Assembly: GCA_027317105.1 (NCBI GenBank) | Contig: DAHVFH010000086.1 | Coordinates: forward strand, 1-6,532 | Direction: 5' to 3' | Length of the DNA: 6,532 nucleotides | Source: Cytophagales bacterium | Lineage (GTDB): Bacteria > Bacteroidota > Bacteroidia > Cytophagales > Cyclobacteriaceae | Part shown: in pieces, positions 1 to 6,355 of the stretch | Layout of the letters: the number at the start of each line of letters is the position of its first letter | Position numbering within the stretch: position 1 is the stretch's first letter | Notes under the pieces: model-generated | Seen by the model: only the letters and a program-made list of their open reading frames with translations | What the model was told of the DNA's origin: nothing | Databases searched by the model: none | Position numbers and translations under genes: made by a program

Positions 1-2583
1 GTGTTAGAAAATCCAGGATGGTACACTGCGTATACGCCCTACCAAGCAGAGATAGCGCAAGGGCGCATGGAAGCCTTGATCAATTACCAAACCATGGTGA
101 TGGATTTAACAGGAATGGAAATCGCCAATGCATCGCTTCTTGACGAGGCCACTGCTGCCGCAGAAGGGTTGCATTTATTGCACGCATCACGTAAAGTAGA
201 AAAAAAGACTGCGAATAAGTTTTTTGTCGATCAAAACACTTTTCCTCAAACCATCGACTTATTAAAAACCCGCTCCGCCCCTATTGGCGTAGAACTGGTG
301 ATCGGTGATTTAACAAAATTAGATATTACTGATGGCGAACTTTTTGGTGTCTATCTCCAAAACCCAGACAACAATGGTGCGATAAAAGATTACACCGACT
401 TCATTTCTTCTGCCCATGAAAAAAATGTTTTTGTAGTAATGGGTACAGATTTGATGAGTTTGCTATTAATGAAGTCCCCCGGAGAAATGGGTGCCGATGT
501 TGTTGTTGGGTCATCGCAACGGTTTGGTGTGCCCATGGGCTTTGGCGGTCCTCATGCTGCCTTTTTCGCTACAAAAGACGAATTCAAGCGCCAGATGCCC
601 GGCCGTATTATCGGGATCTCCATAGATGCCAGCGGCAACTCAGCCTATCGTATGGCACTGCAAACACGCGAGCAACACATCCGCAGGGAAAAAGCAACCT
701 CCAATATTTGCACCGCTCAAGTTTTGCTTTCGGTAATGGCGAGCATGTATACCGTTTATCACGGACCAGAAGGATTAAAGAAAATTGCCGGAAGAATTCA
801 TGGCTTGACAAAACTATTGGCGCAGGGCATCGAGGCATTAGGCTTGAAGCAAATCAATGAAAATTATTTTGACACGCTGAAGATCGCTGTGCCTGATAAA
901 AATGCAATCCGTAAAAAAGCGGAAGAGCATGAAATCAACTTCCGTTACTTTGAAGATAATTTTATAGGCATCTCAATTGATGAAACAACTACAATCAAGG
1001 ATGTAGAGAAAATTCTTCACGATATCATTCCCTCCCACCTGCCGCTTTCGCCTGGAAGAGAGGTAATACTTTCCTGGCCAGAAAACTTGATAAGAAAATC
1101 AGCATACCTCACCCATCCTGTTTTCAACACGCATCATTCCGAACACGAGATGCTGCGCTATATTAAAAGACTTGAAAACAAGGACTTGTCGATGGTCCAC
1201 TCCATGATTTCCCTGGGATCGTGCACCATGAAGTTAAATGCAACTTCCGAGATGATCCCCGTGACGTGGCCAGAACTTGGACAGATCCATCCCTTTGCTC
1301 CAACCAATCAAACGGAAGGTTATACGGAGATGATCTCTAATTTAGAGAACTGGCTTAAAGAAATCACCGGCTTCACAGGCGTATCCTTGCAACCGAACAG
1401 TGGGGCACAAGGTGAATATGCAGGGTTATTGGTAATCAGAGCATATCATCAGTCAAGAGGTGACAACCATAGAAACATCGCACTTATTCCAGCTTCCGCT
1501 CACGGTACCAATCCTGCCAGCGCTGTCATGGCGGGCATGGATGTGATCGTTGTAAAATCGGATGGCGAAGGCAAAATTGATGTGGCCGATCTGAAAGCAA
1601 AAGCAGAACAATACAAAAACAAGTTGGCCTGTTTAATGGTCACCTATCCCTCAACCCACGGGGTATTTGAGGAATCCATTAAAGAAATTTGCGAAACAAT
1701 TCATACTAATGGCGGTCTTGTTTACATGGATGGCGCTAACATGAATGCACAGGTAGGTTTGACTTCACCCGCCAATATCGGGGCCGATGTTTGCCACTTA
1801 AATTTGCATAAAACATTTTGCATCCCGCACGGTGGTGGCGGCCCAGGCATGGGCCCGATTTGTGTGAATGATAAATTGAAACCTTTCTTGCCCGGCCATG
1901 CTGTAGTAAAAACAGGTGGTGAAAAAGCGATTCACGCAGTCTCGGCTGCACCGTATGGAAGCGCCAGCATTTTGGCAATCTCATACGCCTACATTGCTAT
2001 GATGGGTGGCGAAGGACTAACCAACGCCACAAAATTGGCGATCCTTAATGCCAATTACATCAAAGAAAAACTTAGCGAACATTTTAAGATTTTATATACC
2101 GGCAACAATGGCCGATGTGCCCACGAAATGATTGTCGATTGTCGCGAATTTAAGAAAGCAGACATCGAAGTGGAAGATATTGCCAAGCGATTGATGGACT
2201 ACGGCTTTCACGCGCCCACCGTTTCGTTCCCGGTTGCTGGCACGTTGATGATCGAGCCAACGGAAAGCGAACCGAAGGAAGAACTTGACCGCTTCATTGA
2301 AGCTTTAGTAGAAATTAGAAATGAAATCCGCGAAGTAGAAGAAGGCAAAGCGGACAAGGAAATTAATGTGCTGAAAAACGCACCGCACACTGCTGCTGTC
2401 ATCACCGCAGATCAATGGACACTTCCTTATGGCCGGCAAAAGGCAGCTTACCCACTTCCTTTCGTGAAAGAAAATAAATTTTGGCCATCCGTCAGCCGTG
2501 TTGACAACGCCTACGGAGATCGTAATTTAGTTTGCAGTTGTTTGCCGATTGAGGAGTACATGAAAGCAGAAGTTACTGCATAA
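1..2583 (+). CDS. gcvP: Glycine dehydrogenase (aminomethyl-transferring), P-protein of the glycine cleavage system; 5'-truncated by window edge
   Basis: GcvP is the PLP enzyme of the cytoplasmic glycine cleavage complex. It decarboxylates glycine and passes the aminomethyl group to the lipoyl arm of the H-protein GcvH. The 860 visible codons cover both halves of the fused single-chain form. The N-terminal half carries a PLP-fold copy lacking the lysine (SSQRFG at 171-176, FGGPH at 181-185, then a TREQHIRREKATSN block). The catalytic C-terminal half begins near LGSCTMKLN (405-413) and contains HGTNPAS (501-507), MDGAN (576-580) and LHKTF, with Lys604 as the expected Schiff-base lysine, followed by a glycine-rich loop (611-618). 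The C-terminus, with its RVDNAYGDRNLVC motif, is intact. Single-chain GcvP proteins run to about 950-970 residues, so roughly 100 N-terminal residues lie outside. The GTG at base 1 sits inside the conserved LENPGWYTAYTPYQ motif and is an internal Val codon, not a start. No frameshift or missing catalytic motif is seen. Confidence 0.97.
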   Translation: MLENPGWYTAYTPYQAEIAQGRMEALINYQTMVMDLTGMEIANASLLDEATAAAEGLHLLHASRKVEKKTANKFFVDQNTFPQTIDLLKTRSAPIGVELVIGDLTKLDITDGELFGVYLQNPDNNGAIKDYTDFISSAHEKNVFVVMGTDLMSLLLMKSPGEMGADVVVGSSQRFGVPMGFGGPHAAFFATKDEFKRQMPGRIIGISIDASGNSAYRMALQTREQHIRREKATSNICTAQVLLSVMASMYTVYHGPEGLKKIAGRIHGLTKLLAQGIEALGLKQINENYFDTLKIAVPDKNAIRKKAEEHEINFRYFEDNFIGISIDETTTIKDVEKILHDIIPSHLPLSPGREVILSWPENLIRKSAYLTHPVFNTHHSEHEMLRYIKRLENKDLSMVHSMISLGSCTMKLNATSEMIPVTWPELGQIHPFAPTNQTEGYTEMISNLENWLKEITGFTGVSLQPNSGAQGEYAGLLVIRAYHQSRGDNHRNIALIPASAHGTNPASAVMAGMDVIVVKSDGEGKIDVADLKAKAEQYKNKLACLMVTYPSTHGVFEESIKEICETIHTNGGLVYMDGANMNAQVGLTSPANIGADVCHLNLHKTFCIPHGGGGPGMGPICVNDKLKPFLPGHAVVKTGGEKAIHAVSAAPYGSASILAISYAYIAMMGGEGLTNATKLAILNANYIKEKLSEHFKILYTGNNGRCAHEMIVDCREFKKADIEVEDIAKRLMDYGFHAPTVSFPVAGTLMIEPTESEPKEELDRFIEALVEIRNEIREVEEGKADKEINVLKNAPHTAAVITADQWTLPYGRQKAAYPLPFVKENKFWPSVSRVDNAYGDRNLVCSCLPIEEYMKAEVTA

Positions 2584-2603
2584 GGAAGCTGGAGCGGCAC
2601 TTG

Positions 2604-2656
2604 AGAAAATAGTGGCTATCAGCATCACACTTTATTGTTCATGCACTATTTTTTTT
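2604..2656 (+). terminator. Candidate intrinsic terminator downstream of gcvP
   Basis: A 9-bp perfect inverted repeat, AAAATAGTG (2606-2614) and CACTATTTT (2644-2652), encloses a 29-nt loop. The second arm runs straight into a tract of eight T (2649-2656). It starts about 20 bp after the gcvP stop codon, where a terminator is expected, and lies between two convergent genes. The stem is AT-rich and the loop long, so stability is doubtful. An alternative GCAT/ATGC pairing exists inside the loop. On the opposite strand the hairpin is followed by only four T, so it would serve the minus-strand NIF3-like gene less well. Confidence 0.45.
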
Positions 2657-2704
2657 CTCGCTATTTTAAGTCGCTAGATTTCGAAAAGAAAGAAAAGTAA
2701 TGGT

Positions 2705-3559
2705 TTAGAAAGTCCAATAGGAAGATCCGCATTCAACATAATTGATAGGAATATCTTTGATGAATTTCCTGAGCCATTCAGCGCAATAGTTCATGCCGCT
2801 TTCTTCCGAATTGATATGCCCAATGAAAATAATTGCCTTCTTTCTTCCTTGCGCTACGGCATCTCGCACGTATTCGTAAGTTTCCCATTGAGGTACTTCC
2901 CCCGCTACTACAACTTGTATACTATTATCATTTAACGCATGAATTTGTGCATCAGTGCCAGAAGCACCGGGGACAAGCATCACACCCGATAATTCTAGTG
3001 AAGGGTCACCCACTACATTAAAGGTATTTCGCGGGAATGTCTTTTTCAAATTCTCCAAAAATGCTCGTAAAGTAATTTGAGGAAAGGAAAACTTATACGG
3101 GTTGCCTTCCACTATATTTTTCTCCCATCTCAATTTATCCACCATTCCTGACATAATCCCGTCCGGTTGGATGCGATGAATGTAGTCATGAAAACGCCAG
3201 ATGACGAGGTGATGGTCATCGATATATTTCTTTTTCATAAGATATACCGAGTCGTTTTGAAACTTCTCCGTTTTATCCAGGTGGTTATAATACAACGGCT
3301 CGTGCACAATGATCAGGTTACAATTTTTCTCAACGGCCTTTTTCAATACCTCCATAGTAGCAAACATACAAGTAACGATGCCGGTCACTTTTATTTCAGA
3401 ACTTCCTTCTTTGATAACATCTACGGTATTTGGAACTGGCGCTGAACCGGTATTTTTTATGATGGTTTCGATTAACTGTCCTGCGTTGAGTGATGACTCA
3501 TTTTGCCCCATCAGTAACGTTGGAAGAATCCAAACAATTAGGCTGAATACTATTTTCAT
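2705..3559 (-). CDS. NIF3-like (DUF34) dinuclear-metal-fold protein with N-terminal signal peptide
   Basis: This 284-residue protein resembles the NIF3/YbgI family, toroidal hexamers with a two-metal site and no agreed reaction. Family landmarks are LIIVHEPLYY near the first third (expected form LIIxHHPL), RFHDYIH at 122-128, and the C-terminal GHINSEESG at 247-255 (expected GHxxSExxG). Candidate metal ligands are His86, Glu87, His124, His128, His248 and Glu252. The N-terminus is a plausible Sec signal peptide: Lys2, a hydrophobic core at 3-17, then LLMGQN, with cleavage perhaps after Gly18 leaving an N-terminal Gln. There is no lipobox Cys. This points to a periplasmic or secreted protein, which is unusual for NIF3 proteins. 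I chose the ATG at 3557-3559 over an in-frame GTG at 3580 because it puts the signal peptide at the N-terminus. The gene lies 59 bp downstream of helD on the same strand, so read-through is possible. TAACTTCG at 3590-3583 (minus strand) is one base off the TAnnTTTG -7 consensus and could be its own weak promoter. Confidence 0.8.
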   Translation of the reverse strand: MKIVFSLIVWILPTLLMGQNESSLNAGQLIETIIKNTGSAPVPNTVDVIKEGSSEIKVTGIVTCMFATMEVLKKAVEKNCNLIIVHEPLYYNHLDKTEKFQNDSVYLMKKKYIDDHHLVIWRFHDYIHRIQPDGIMSGMVDKLRWEKNIVEGNPYKFSFPQITLRAFLENLKKTFPRNTFNVVGDPSLELSGVMLVPGASGTDAQIHALNDNSIQVVVAGEVPQWETYEYVRDAVAQGRKKAIIFIGHINSEESGMNYCAEWLRKFIKDIPINYVECGSSYWTF

Positions 3560-3618
3560 GTTTACGTATTTAGTTATCACATCGAAGTTAAGGAAAATTA
3601 ACCCTAATGATAAAATCT

Positions 3619-5670
3619 TTACACTTTTAAAAATTCGCTCCGCTCCTTCTCATAGGTAAGCGTGAGCTTGTGCATTGCCCGTGTGCAAGCAATGTAGAGC
3701 ATGCGTCTGTCGATATCGGATTGGTAGTTGCTTGCTGAAACAAACGGGACGATCACCTCATCGAATTCAAGTCCCTTCGCTAAATGCACGGTGGTAATGA
3801 TAATACCATTAGAAAAGGAAGTGCTGTCCGGTGTAAGCAAGTGAACGTTGGGCACATTTAAAATATCATGCAAAGCATTCGCTTGACGTTGCGTTTTGCA
3901 GATGATGCCCAAAGATTGGTTTTCTGAACTTCCAAACTGAACCACTAACTCCCTGATCGCTTCGTTCTCATCATTGAAATTAGAAAAACCCTTTACCTGT
4001 GGCTCCTCCCCATGTCGCTCCATGGCGATGAGATTTGGATTGGGGACGATGCGCAAAGAGAACTGCGCGATCTCCCATGTGGAGCGATAGCTGCGAAACA
4101 ACTTCACGACATCGCCTTGTGGAAAAACCTCTTCAATCCCTTCGGCAGATGAAGCACTGTATGGATTCACGGGTTGATTCACATCACCAAGAATGGTTTT
4201 CTTACAGTTGAATACACGGGAAAGCACCGCATATTGAATAGGCGTATAGTCTTGCATTTCATCCACCAGCAAATGCTTGACGTGATCATAAGTCTGCACG
4301 CCTTCGAGACGGATCTTGCAATAGATGAGTGGAAACACATCGGCAAACTCAAGTTGCGAGCCGTGCATCATGCGGAACAGTTCGGGCTTACCAATCCATG
4401 CGAAAAAGTTTTTATACACCTCAAAGGCACTGCGGATGTTGAACATGCGTGGCACGAGCTCCCAAACTTTTGCCTTCTCACGACCGCTGAGTTTGCGCTT
4501 TACTTCATTACGAAGGTATTGCAACACCTCTTGCACTACTTCTGGGATACGTTTGTGCATGGGCATACGCTGCCATGCCTTAAATTTTCCTACAATGAAC
4601 GGAAATGGCACCACCACGGCTGCCACTTTCAATTCGGTGTGCGTAAACGAATTGTTTTCGAGATGAATAAAATATTTGTTGAGCATCCGAACAAATTCAA
4701 ACGAGGACTTGAATTGGATGCGCTCGATGAAGTCCGAATTTGGATGTTCCAGTAATGATGCTACTTGCTGAAAGAAAGTCTGGAATGGAAATTTTTTATC
4801 CAGCAGTTGAGCCGCGAGCTCTTCCATTTCCGTTTCAGGAATGTGCTCTTCACCCAGCTCGGGCAATACGTTGCTGATGTAGTCGGCAAAAACTTTGTTG
4901 GGCGATAGAATTAAAATATCATTTGCCTTGATCGTATCGCGGAAGCGATAGAGCAAAAATGCAATACGGTGAAGGGCGATGGATGTTTTTCCAGAGCCAG
5001 CCACACCCTGAATGATCATCACCGAAGCCGTTTCGTTACGAATGACAGCATTCTGGTCGCGCTGAATGGTGGCCACAATGTTTTTCATCCGGTCGTCAGC
5101 CGACTTGCTCAGCTCGCGCTGTAGCACTTCATCGTGGATGCTCACGGCATTCTCGATCATGAATTCCATCACACCATCGCGAATTTTATATTGACGCTTC
5201 AGGTTGATCGTGCCGCTCACCATTCCGGACGGTGTTTTGTATTCGGCATCGCCCAATTCAAAATCATAGAACATGGAAGCGATAGGTGCGCGCCAGTCGA
5301 AGATCAAATTTTGGCGGATTGTCTCATCGGTAAACGTAGCGAGGCCTACGTAGACAGGCATCTCTTTTTTATCAGTGGCCGATTGAAAATCAATCCTTCC
5401 GAAATAGGGAGAGGTCACCAGTTTAAGCAATTTACGCCTGCGGTCCACCGCTCCTTCGCCTGTGTACACCATGCGGTTAATCGACTGCCCGGCGGCCACC
5501 ATGTCGGCTTCATCAAGGCCGGACTGATGTTCGTAAATGTATTCTTTGTTTTCTCGCAGCTCTTCTGAATACTCGCGCACGCGACTTGCTACACGATGCA
5601 GTGCCAGCGAAAGCCGTTCCTTGATTTCCTCAAGGTAAGTACGTTCGTCTTGCTCGGTGGCGTTAATCAT
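3619..5670 (-). CDS. helD: HelD-type superfamily 1 (UvrD/Rep-like) ATPase, RNA polymerase recycling factor family
   Basis: HelD proteins are SF1 helicase-fold ATPases. In Bacillus and mycobacteria they bind RNA polymerase and help release stalled or post-termination complexes; automatic annotation often calls them DNA helicase IV or UvrD-like. This copy is 683 residues from the ATG at 5668-5670. An N-terminal charged helical, coiled-coil-like segment (about 6-53) matches the arm that HelD pushes into the polymerase secondary channel. Next come PYFGRIDF (88-95) and DWRAP (125-129), typical of HelD rather than UvrD. ATPase motifs follow: Walker A GVAGSGKT (222-229, Lys228), motif Ia ILSPNKVFADY, a long insertion region (about 275-455), Walker B VDEMQD (469-474), GDVNQPVNP (495-503), RSYRST (526-531), HLAKGLEFDEV (629-639) and motif VI LYIACTRAMH (658-667). 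All core motifs look intact. An in-frame TTG at 5691 would add seven residues, but it overlaps the candidate promoter. Role in this lineage is inferred from homology. Confidence 0.87.
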   Translation of the reverse strand: MINATEQDERTYLEEIKERLSLALHRVASRVREYSEELRENKEYIYEHQSGLDEADMVAAGQSINRMVYTGEGAVDRRRKLLKLVTSPYFGRIDFQSATDKKEMPVYVGLATFTDETIRQNLIFDWRAPIASMFYDFELGDAEYKTPSGMVSGTINLKRQYKIRDGVMEFMIENAVSIHDEVLQRELSKSADDRMKNIVATIQRDQNAVIRNETASVMIIQGVAGSGKTSIALHRIAFLLYRFRDTIKANDILILSPNKVFADYISNVLPELGEEHIPETEMEELAAQLLDKKFPFQTFFQQVASLLEHPNSDFIERIQFKSSFEFVRMLNKYFIHLENNSFTHTELKVAAVVVPFPFIVGKFKAWQRMPMHKRIPEVVQEVLQYLRNEVKRKLSGREKAKVWELVPRMFNIRSAFEVYKNFFAWIGKPELFRMMHGSQLEFADVFPLIYCKIRLEGVQTYDHVKHLLVDEMQDYTPIQYAVLSRVFNCKKTILGDVNQPVNPYSASSAEGIEEVFPQGDVVKLFRSYRSTWEIAQFSLRIVPNPNLIAMERHGEEPQVKGFSNFNDENEAIRELVVQFGSSENQSLGIICKTQRQANALHDILNVPNVHLLTPDSTSFSNGIIITTVHLAKGLEFDEVIVPFVSASNYQSDIDRRMLYIACTRAMHKLTLTYEKERSEFLKV

Positions 5671-5688
5671 GATTTCATTTTCGAAGCG

Positions 5689-5696
5689 CAAAGATA
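5689..5696 (-). promoter_or_regulatory. Candidate Bacteroidota -7 promoter element of helD
   Basis: On the minus strand TATCTTTG matches the Bacteroidota primary-sigma -7 consensus TAnnTTTG exactly. It ends 18 bp before the ATG at 5670, so transcription would begin around 5682-5684 and give a leader of about 12-15 nt. No TTG at the usual -33 spacing is visible, which weakens the call. If it is right, the upstream TTG start codon at 5691 is not transcribed, which supports the ATG start. Confidence 0.35.
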
Positions 5697-5751
5697 AAGA
5701 GAAAGGTATTTTTGATTACCGATTAACAAAAATTAAAGGAGAAATATTCTA

Positions 5752-5774
5752 CACCAAATTTTGTGACTTTGGTG
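5752..5774. promoter_or_regulatory. Perfect 7-bp dyad, possible operator upstream of helD
   Basis: CACCAAA (5752-5758) and TTTGGTG (5768-5774) are exact reverse complements separated by 9 nt, all within AT-rich DNA. The dyad lies about 80-100 bp upstream of the helD ATG. A 7-9-7 arrangement could be a regulator site or a small hairpin. No T-tract follows on either strand, so it is not a typical terminator. Function is unknown. Confidence 0.3.
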
Positions 5775-5813
5775 AGGTGATGAATTGTAAGGTAAAAGGG
5801 TTATTTTTTATGT

Positions 5814-5905
5814 GGCCTGCCGATCCCGAGGGCTATCGAGTGGTCATCGCGCTATCTGTACAAGTCCGGCCGCAGCACAAAACCACGCACTTCGGGCTGG
5901 CCGAA
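5814..5905 (+). repeat. GC-rich intergenic repeat-like element, copy 1
   Basis: A block of about 90 bp, clearly GC-richer than its flanks, is bounded by GGCC at 5814-5817 and GGCCG at 5899-5903. It contains small inverted pairs: CGAT/ATCG (5821-5824 and 5835-5838) around CCC/GGG, and CGGCC (5867-5871) pairing with GGCCG (5899-5903). Its core GCTATCTGTACAAGTC (5851-5866) reappears, slightly diverged and inverted, at 6175-6191. I see no convincing coding sequence here. It resembles the dispersed GC-rich palindromic repeats seen between genes in some Bacteroidota genomes; that link is from memory and not checked. Boundaries are approximate. Confidence 0.45.
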
Positions 5906-5916
5906 AGAATAAACTA

Positions 5917-6072
5917 TCAACTTATTGTAATTTTAATCCTTAAGGAAACGACATTGCGTTCTATTTTAGAATTATGTCCGATTATTTTATCGTTTCTTTT
6001 AACTATTGATTCCGGATCGAGCTTCTTGTAAAGCTTCTCGATTAAGATTTCGAATTCACTTCCTTTTTTCAT
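5917..6072 (-). pseudogene. Remnant of a PD-(D/E)XK (Mrr-like) restriction-endonuclease-type gene, N-terminal part only
   Basis: An ATG at 6072 opens a 51-codon reading frame ending in TGA at 5917-5919. The translation starts MKKGSEFEILIEKLYKKLDP and continues with IVKRNDKIIGHNSK (23-36) and IERNVVSLRIKI (37-48). Its amphipathic helix with FExLxExxYKxL spacing, followed by an NDKIxG-type strand, resembles the N-terminus of Mrr-like nucleases. In those proteins the next strand usually reads like RQIDVSIR, with the catalytic Asp. Here that site reads RNVVSLR, one residue short and without the Asp. The frame stops soon after, and GC-rich repeat DNA follows instead of the remaining catalytic core. 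I therefore read it as a decayed, truncated gene rather than a functional small protein. No -7-like box is visible upstream; AGGAGA lies about 21 bp before the ATG, too far for a standard ribosome binding site. The family link rests on a short stretch and is inference. Confidence 0.45.
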
Positions 6073-6120
6073 GTAAACATAATTTAATGGTATTCTCCTA
6101 ATTTACCAATTAAGAGAATA

Positions 6121-6212
6121 TCGGCTAGCGATAGAGCGGAAGCCCACAGCCGCGATGGCAAGTGTCGGAGCGAAGACTTGAAGCAGAAAGCCAAGCGCCT
6201 CGGGCAGCCCAC
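6121..6212 (-). repeat. GC-rich intergenic repeat-like element, copy 2 (inverted relative to copy 1)
   Basis: This GC-rich block is set abruptly between AT-rich stretches. On the minus strand its core GCTTTCTGCTTCAAGTC (6191-6175) matches the copy 1 core GCTATCTGTACAAGTC at 14 of 16 positions with a one-base gap, so the two blocks appear to belong to one repeat family in opposite orientation. It also carries an internal imperfect direct repeat, AGCGGAAGCCC (6135-6145) and AGCAGAAAGCC (6182-6192). No coding sequence is supported. The ends are approximate. Confidence 0.45.
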
Positions 6213-6235
6213 ACAAACCAAATCAGTTCTTTCAA

Positions 6236-6354
6236 AATCCAACATACCAGTAAGCGTAAACAGAATCCAGTGGCAAGAATCCAGTTTCCAGCATCCAAAT
6301 TTTTGTATTTTTGCTGAATTAATTTTGAATCCGAAATCTTAAATCTTGAATCAA
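6236..6354 (+). repeat. Heptad-periodic degenerate repeat tracts upstream of the aminotransferase gene
   Basis: Two stretches show a 7-bp period. From 6264 to 6298 the consecutive heptamers are AATCCAG, TGGCAAG, AATCCAG, TTTCCAG and CATCCAA; the in-register unit at 6236-6242 is AATCCAA. From 6327 to 6354 they are GAATCCG, AAATCTT, AAATCTT and GAATCAA, ending one base before the ATG. The second tract is offset by one base from the first, and the candidate promoter lies between them. Consensus is about AATCCAG in the first and AAATCTT in the second. This suggests an old heptamer tandem repeat under decay. Any effect on expression is unknown. Confidence 0.5.
6306..6313 (+). promoter_or_regulatory. 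Candidate Bacteroidota -7 promoter element of the DegT-family gene
   Basis: TATTTTTG matches TAnnTTTG exactly and lies 42 bp before the ATG at 6356, which would give a leader of roughly 35 nt. At -33 spacing the sequence is TTTCC (6285-6289), not the preferred TTG. The surrounding DNA is AT-rich, so a chance match is possible. Confidence 0.4.
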
Positions 6355-6355
6355 T

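Noticed and set aside
1..3. GTG at the first base as the gcvP start codon
   Set aside because: It lies inside a conserved GcvP motif about 100 residues into the family alignment, so it is an internal codon and the gene is truncated by the window edge.
3560..3580. GTG at 3580 as the start of the NIF3-like gene
   Set aside because: It would place seven polar residues before a good signal peptide. The ATG at 3559 gives a normal signal-peptide start.
4174..4755. Plus-strand 193-codon open frame antisense to helD
   Set aside because: It lies wholly within the intact helD coding sequence, which carries all expected motifs. It is a shadow frame.
5727..5735. Minus-strand TAATTTTTG as a second helD -7 box
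   Set aside because: The spacing between TA and TTTG is three bases instead of two, so it does not fit the consensus as well as TATCTTTG at 5696-5689.
5657..6031. Plus-strand 124-codon open frame across the helD upstream region
   Set aside because: It begins inside helD on the opposite strand, crosses the GC-rich repeat and the antisense of the nuclease remnant, and its translation has no recognisable domain or steady composition.
6016..6042. Hairpin ATCGAG/CTCGAT
   Set aside because: The inverted repeat falls inside the nuclease-like reading frame, is only 6 bp with a 15-nt loop and lacks a T-tract. It is best explained by similar codons.
5814..6212. CRISPR array or tRNA gene in the intergenic region
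   Set aside because: There are only two diverged repeat blocks, in inverted orientation and far apart, with no regular spacers. No cloverleaf with a T-loop GTTCRA motif was found.
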